Positions 60,521 to 64,000 of a stretch of 64,000 nt of DNA are shown piece after piece. The DNA is from Dietzia lutea. GTDB taxonomy: Bacteria > Actinomycetota > Actinomycetes > Mycobacteriales > Mycobacteriaceae. How positions within the stretch are numbered: the stretch's first letter is position 1; each line of letters begins with the position of its first letter. The position numbers and the translations under genes were made by a program. The notes beneath the pieces are model-generated. The model was not told the DNA's origin and ran no database searches. It saw only the letters and a program-made list of their open reading frames with translations. The stretch is taken from assembly GCF_003096075.1 (NCBI RefSeq), contig NZ_CP015449.1:3217001-3281000 (forward strand). The letters are read 5' to 3'.

Positions 60521-62527
60521 TTACCAGATGCTCACCCGCTCCTCAGGTGCCAGCCACAGCCCGTCCGCGTCGGTCACGCCGAACGCCTCGTGGAAATCGT
60601 CGAGGTTGCGCACCACCTGATTGCAGCGGAACTCCGGCGGCGAGTGCGGGTCCACGGCGAGCCGCCGGGCGGCCTCCTCGGCGCGTGTCTTGGTGCGCCA
60701 CACGATCGCCCACGAGGTGAGGAGCCGCTGGATGCCGGTCATGCCGTCGATCTCGGGGCCCACGTCCGTACCCTGGGCGGGTTCGCCGTCCGAGCCCTGC
60801 GCCAACCGGTAGGCCAGCAGCGCGATCGTGAGGCCGCCCAGGTCACCGATGTTCTCCCCCACCGTGAAGGCCCCGTTGACGTGGTCCTTCTCGGGGTCGA
60901 GGCCGTCCGGGGTGAGGCCCTGGTACTGGGCGATCAGCGCGTCCACGCGGGTCCCGAACGCCTCGCGGTCGTCGTCGGTCCACCAGTCGACCAGGTTGCC
61001 GTCGCCGTCGTACTTCGCCCCCTGGTCGTCGAAGCCGTGGCCGATCTCGTGCCCGATCACCGCGCCGATCGCCCCGTAGTTGGCGGCGTCGTCGGCGTCG
61101 GCGTCGAAGAACGGCGGCTGCAGGATCGCGGCCGGGAAGACGATCTCGTTCATCACCGGGTTGTAGTAGGCGTTGACGGTCTGCGGCGTCATGTGCCACT
61201 CGTCGCGGTCGACGGGCCCGCCCAGCTTGCCCAGTTCGTACTCGTGCTCGAACCGGGCGGAGCGCCGGACGTTGCCGATGAGGTCGTCGGCGCGGACCTC
61301 GAGCGCCGAGTAGTCGCGCCACTTGTCCGGGTAGCCGATCTTCGGCTCGAACGCCTTGAGCTTGTCCAGCGCGCGCTCGCGGGTGGCGGGGGTCATCCAC
61401 GGCAGCCGGCTGATCGAGTAGCGGTACGCGGCGGTGAGGTTGGCGACCAGCTCCTGCATGTGCGCCTTGTGGCCGGGCGGGAAGTGGCGGGCCACGTACT
61501 CCTTGCCGACCTCCTCGCCGAGGGCGGCCTCGACCGCGCCGACGCCACGCTTCCAGCGGGCCTTGTTCTCCTCGGTGCCGGACATCGCGGTGCCGTAGAA
61601 GCGGAAGTTCTCCTCGACCAGCTCCGTGGGCAGGTACGGCGCGCGGGACGAGACGATCCGCCAGCGCAGCCACTCCTTCCACGTCTCGAGCGGCTCGTCG
61701 GCCCAGAGCCCGGCCACCGCGGTGAGGAAGTCGGGCTGCATGGCGACGAGCCGGCCGAGGGTCTCCTCGGTGCCGCCGAGCTCGCGTGCCCAGTCGTGCC
61801 ACGGGAAGCCGGGGGCGAGTGTCGGCAGCTCGTCCCAGGTCACGGGGTTGTAGGTCTTGTCCGCGTCGCGGCGGGCCACGACGTCCCAGTGCGCGGCCGC
61901 AATACGCGTCTCCAGCGCCAGGATGCGCCCGCCGCTCTCGCGGGCCGCGGTGGCGTCCGCCAGCCCGGCCAGCTCGAGCATCCGCGCGATGTGCTCCGTG
62001 TACTGCTCGCGGATCCGCGCGTACTGGTCCTCACGGTAGAAGGACTCGTCGGGGAGTCCGATGCCGTACTGCATTAGGTAGAGGATGTACTCGGTGGAGT
62101 TCTTGGCGTCGTTGTTGACGTAGGCGCCGATGAGTCCGCCGACGCCGACCTTCTCGAGCCGCGCCATCGCCAGCGCGAGCGAGTCCGCGTCACCGGCGCC
62201 GTCGACCTCCGCCAGATCCGGCGCCAGCGCCTCGACGCCGGCCGCCTCCACCGCGTCGGTGTCCATGAACGAGGCGTAGAACGCGCCGATCCGGGAGTCG
62301 ACCGGGGCGTCGGTGATGATGTCGCGCACCCGCTCCTCGGACAGGTCGCGCAGCGCGAGGAACGCGCCGTCGATCGGCCGGTCCGCGGGAATCACGTGAT
62401 CACGGATCCACGTGCCGTTGACGTGTTGGTACAGGTCGTCCTGCGGCCGGACGTCCGTGTCGACGTACCGCAGGTCCAGGCCCGAGGGGCGAGGGGCGTC
62501 GGTGGTGGGAATCTCGGTCGCTGTCAT
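60521..62527 (-). CDS. M13-family zinc metallopeptidase, Zmp1-like
   Basis: 668 residues, the neprilysin/M13 size. The zinc site is HEIGH at residues 493-497 with the downstream glutamate in ENIGDLGG. Substrate-binding VNAYYNP and the C-terminal NLDDFHEAFGVTDAD are typical. There is no signal peptide, as in Zmp1 (Rv0198c), which is nevertheless found outside the cytoplasm. TAACCT ends six bases before the ATG, so probably leaderless. Zmp1 affects phagosome maturation in mycobacteria; in this organism a housekeeping peptidase role is equally likely. Confidence 0.93.
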   Translation of the reverse strand: MTATEIPTTDAPRPSGLDLRYVDTDVRPQDDLYQHVNGTWIRDHVIPADRPIDGAFLALRDLSEERVRDIITDAPVDSRIGAFYASFMDTDAVEAAGVEALAPDLAEVDGAGDADSLALAMARLEKVGVGGLIGAYVNNDAKNSTEYILYLMQYGIGLPDESFYREDQYARIREQYTEHIARMLELAGLADATAARESGGRILALETRIAAAHWDVVARRDADKTYNPVTWDELPTLAPGFPWHDWARELGGTEETLGRLVAMQPDFLTAVAGLWADEPLETWKEWLRWRIVSSRAPYLPTELVEENFRFYGTAMSGTEENKARWKRGVGAVEAALGEEVGKEYVARHFPPGHKAHMQELVANLTAAYRYSISRLPWMTPATRERALDKLKAFEPKIGYPDKWRDYSALEVRADDLIGNVRRSARFEHEYELGKLGGPVDRDEWHMTPQTVNAYYNPVMNEIVFPAAILQPPFFDADADDAANYGAIGAVIGHEIGHGFDDQGAKYDGDGNLVDWWTDDDREAFGTRVDALIAQYQGLTPDGLDPEKDHVNGAFTVGENIGDLGGLTIALLAYRLAQGSDGEPAQGTDVGPEIDGMTGIQRLLTSWAIVWRTKTRAEEAARRLAVDPHSPPEFRCNQVVRNLDDFHEAFGVTDADGLWLAPEERVSIW

Positions 62528-62603
62528 GCGACCAGGTTACGGAAGGGCGCGGCCCGCGCGGGCGGGATGACGACGGCGAGGACCCGCGGCGGCCGTCCCG
62601 GGA

Positions 62604-63221
62604 TCAGGGCAGACCGTGGCGGGCGTTGTGCTCCTTCGCCCCCTGATAGGCGTCGACCATCCCCCAGACCCAGAACCCGAACATGATCGGCAGCCCGATG
62701 AGGACCACCGAGAGCAGCACGCCCACGCCGTAACCCGCCAGGATCCCGACGCCCCTACCGACCCGGCCGTTGAGCATCGTGCCCAGGCCGGGGATGAGCA
62801 GTGAGGCCACGAGCATCAGCGCGGGGTCCTTGCGGGCGGCCGGCGGGTACTGGCCGTAGGGCTGCATCGCCCCGTACTGCTGGGCGTAGGGCTGACCGGG
62901 CTGGCCGTATTGCGGCATCCCGTACTGCTGCATGTCATAGGGCTGGGCGTAGGGCTGCGTGTACGGCTGGGTCCCGTAGCCCGGTTGCGCGCCGTACTGC
63001 GCCGGATCGTACTGCCCCGCGCCGTACTGACCCGCGCCGTACTGACCGCCGTACGGGTCACCGAACGCGGTGTCTCCGAACGCCGTGTCGCCGACGTCGG
63101 AGCCCGGGTACCCGCGGACCCCCTCCTGCTGGGCCCACGTGTCGTAGCGCTTCTCGAAGTCGCGGTCGCCGGACCGGTCGTCGGGGCGGTCGGAGGCGGT
63201 GCCGTCAGCGGGAGTGCTCAT
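62604..63221 (-). CDS. Membrane protein with Tyr/Gly/Gln-rich N-terminal region
   Basis: 205 residues; TAGTGT ends six bases before the ATG, so probably leaderless. Residues 50-130 are built from short YGAGQYDPAQYGAQPGYGTQ-type repeats, a low-complexity stretch without charges. The C-terminal 75 residues hold two to three membrane segments with LMLVASLLIPGLGTMLNGRVGRG and end in WGMVDAYQGAKEHNARHG, which resembles TM2-type small membrane domains. The N-terminal part should be cytoplasmic or exposed and could phase-separate or bind partners. Function unknown. Confidence 0.8.
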   Translation of the reverse strand: MSTPADGTASDRPDDRSGDRDFEKRYDTWAQQEGVRGYPGSDVGDTAFGDTAFGDPYGGQYGAGQYGAGQYDPAQYGAQPGYGTQPYTQPYAQPYDMQQYGMPQYGQPGQPYAQQYGAMQPYGQYPPAARKDPALMLVASLLIPGLGTMLNGRVGRGVGILAGYGVGVLLSVVLIGLPIMFGFWVWGMVDAYQGAKEHNARHGLP

Positions 63222-63526
63222 GGGCCCACACTAACGCGGGGCGGCGGCGGGCCGGTCGCGGCGAGCACACGATCGGGTGCTCGAGCAGACCGCCAGCACA
63301 CCCGGCCTCAGACGCGCTGCCCCTCTGCCCTGCGCTGCGAAAGTGCACGCTTTTGGCGGACCCACGCTGCGGCGATGGACCATTCCGCCAGCGCGAGCCG
63401 GAGAGGCAGCGCATCTCGCGTGGGTCGCGCTGGGTGATTGTCCGGCACGCACGGCCGACGCCGACGTGCACTGCGGGAGCGTCGCGGATCGCCGCACCGT
63501 CGACACCGAGCTCCGGTGGGAGAGCC
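63222..63526. repeat. Intergenic inverted-repeat element
   Basis: About 305 bp without a gene. Outer arms GACGCGCTGCCCCTC (about 63310-63324) and GAGAGGCAGCGCATC (about 63402-63416) are complements with two mismatches. An inner pair TGGCGGA/TCCGCCA lies between them. A folded RNA, a bidirectional terminator or a small palindromic repeat would all fit. No target-site duplication is obvious. Confidence 0.5.
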
Positions 63527-64000
63527 TCAGTTCCGGGCGGTCATCCCGGGCCGGGCCCAGATGTCAGCGCAGTCCACGCACGCGTCGTCCGAGATGAGGC
63601 CGACGCGCTGGAGCTGTCCGTACATCCAGCAGCCCAGGCAGAAGCCGAGCGCCGCCTCCGCGAGCGCGGCCAGCACCAGCACGCCGAGCACCACGACCCC
63701 CGCCGTGTTCAGTCCTCCCAGGAACAGTCCGAACGCGACCGACGACATGACCAGGCCGATGGTCTGGGCGAACCGCTTGGGCGCCCCGGAGACCAGCTTC
63801 GGCTCGGCGCTCACCCGCGGAGCGAGCACGTGCACGGAGAGCCGGCCGAACGGCGAGTACCGCGGGCCGCCCGCGACCCGCAGCGCGAAGCCGACGACCA
63901 ACGCCCCGGCGAGCAAGATCCGGGCGGGCGACGGCACGAGAATCGTGACGATCGCGAGGGCCACCACGAGGGCGGCGGTGCAGCGGGCGGCATAGTCGTT
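63527..64000 (-). CDS. DUF4395 membrane protein, 5' end cut by the window edge
   Basis: The frame stays open from the stop at 63527 to the right edge. Reading from the edge it begins NDYAARCTAALVVALAIVTI, which matches the usual N-terminal helix of DUF4395 proteins, so the true start lies beyond 64000 and the GTG at 63967 is not it. Four membrane segments and the conserved ALGFCLGCWMYGQLQRVGLI motif with two cysteines are present, and a further CxxC-like DACVDCADIW lies at the C-terminus. DUF4395 genes often neighbour rhodanese or thioredoxin-like genes, which may lie outside the window. Confidence 0.85.
   Translation of the reverse strand, partial: NDYAARCTAALVVALAIVTILVPSPARILLAGALVVGFALRVAGGPRYSPFGRLSVHVLAPRVSAEPKLVSGAPKRFAQTIGLVMSSVAFGLFLGGLNTAGVVVLGVLVLAALAEAALGFCLGCWMYGQLQRVGLISDDACVDCADIWARPGMTARN

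Overview
The window is high-GC DNA (about 70% G+C by eye) from a mycolic-acid-bearing actinomycete (Mycobacteriales). The evidence is a FadE5/FadA2/FabG4/HtdX cluster like Rv0241c-Rv0244c of Mycobacterium tuberculosis, a mycolyltransferase-like esterase, a DUF222/13E12-type HNH gene, a Zmp1-like M13 peptidase, a ugpAEBC operon in the mycobacterial gene order, an MT0933-like small protein and tandem L,D-transpeptidases. Dietzia is my best guess for the genus, by overall gene flavour only. I see no rRNA, tRNA, CRISPR array, insertion sequence or prophage.

Layout. 1-1078: 3' part of a repeat-rich coiled-coil gene. 1.3-11 kb: lipid core (fadE5; divergent fadA2 and fabG4-htdX) interrupted by a catalase and a VanW-family protein. 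11.2-15.3 kb: three tandem PQQ-type sugar dehydrogenases. 15.3-18.7 kb: a broken small membrane gene, a ketosamine kinase/MFS pair and a SRPBCC protein. 18.9-22.2 kb: KAS III and two tandem secreted SGNH hydrolases. 22.4-25.5 kb: a leftward DyP peroxidase/PCuAC/membrane-protein operon and a Nudix gene. 25.5-31 kb: a secreted repeat protein, a complex control region, a Rossmann-like protein paired with PspA, a mycolyltransferase-like enzyme and a SRPBCC protein. 31-37.7 kb: frameshifted HNH gene, NYN-domain protein, mycofactocin-type SDR, a 42-residue gene, a DesA3-like desaturase and a TetR regulator. 37.8-45 kb: ABC exporter, pseudouridine synthase, a 39-residue gene, stress proteins and a TetR. 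45-50.6 kb: two lipoproteins, a TetR, a DUF1990 protein and two L,D-transpeptidases. 50.7-55.1 kb: ugpAEBC. 55.3-64 kb (all leftward): two lipases and a reductase, ctaD, an M13 peptidase, a YGQ-rich membrane protein and a DUF4395 gene cut by the window edge.

The common theme is the lipid-rich envelope: fatty-acid and mycolate metabolism, secreted esterases, peptidoglycan cross-linking and envelope-stress response. Three lipid promoters carry the same TTAC-N6-GTAR element on top of the predicted -10 box, which suggests one repressor. At least fourteen genes have a TANNNT -10 box only 6-8 nt before the start codon and no ribosome-binding site, so leaderless mRNAs look common. The least explained parts are the Rossmann/PspA pair with its control region, the two tiny genes, and a palindromic repeat family at convergent gene ends.
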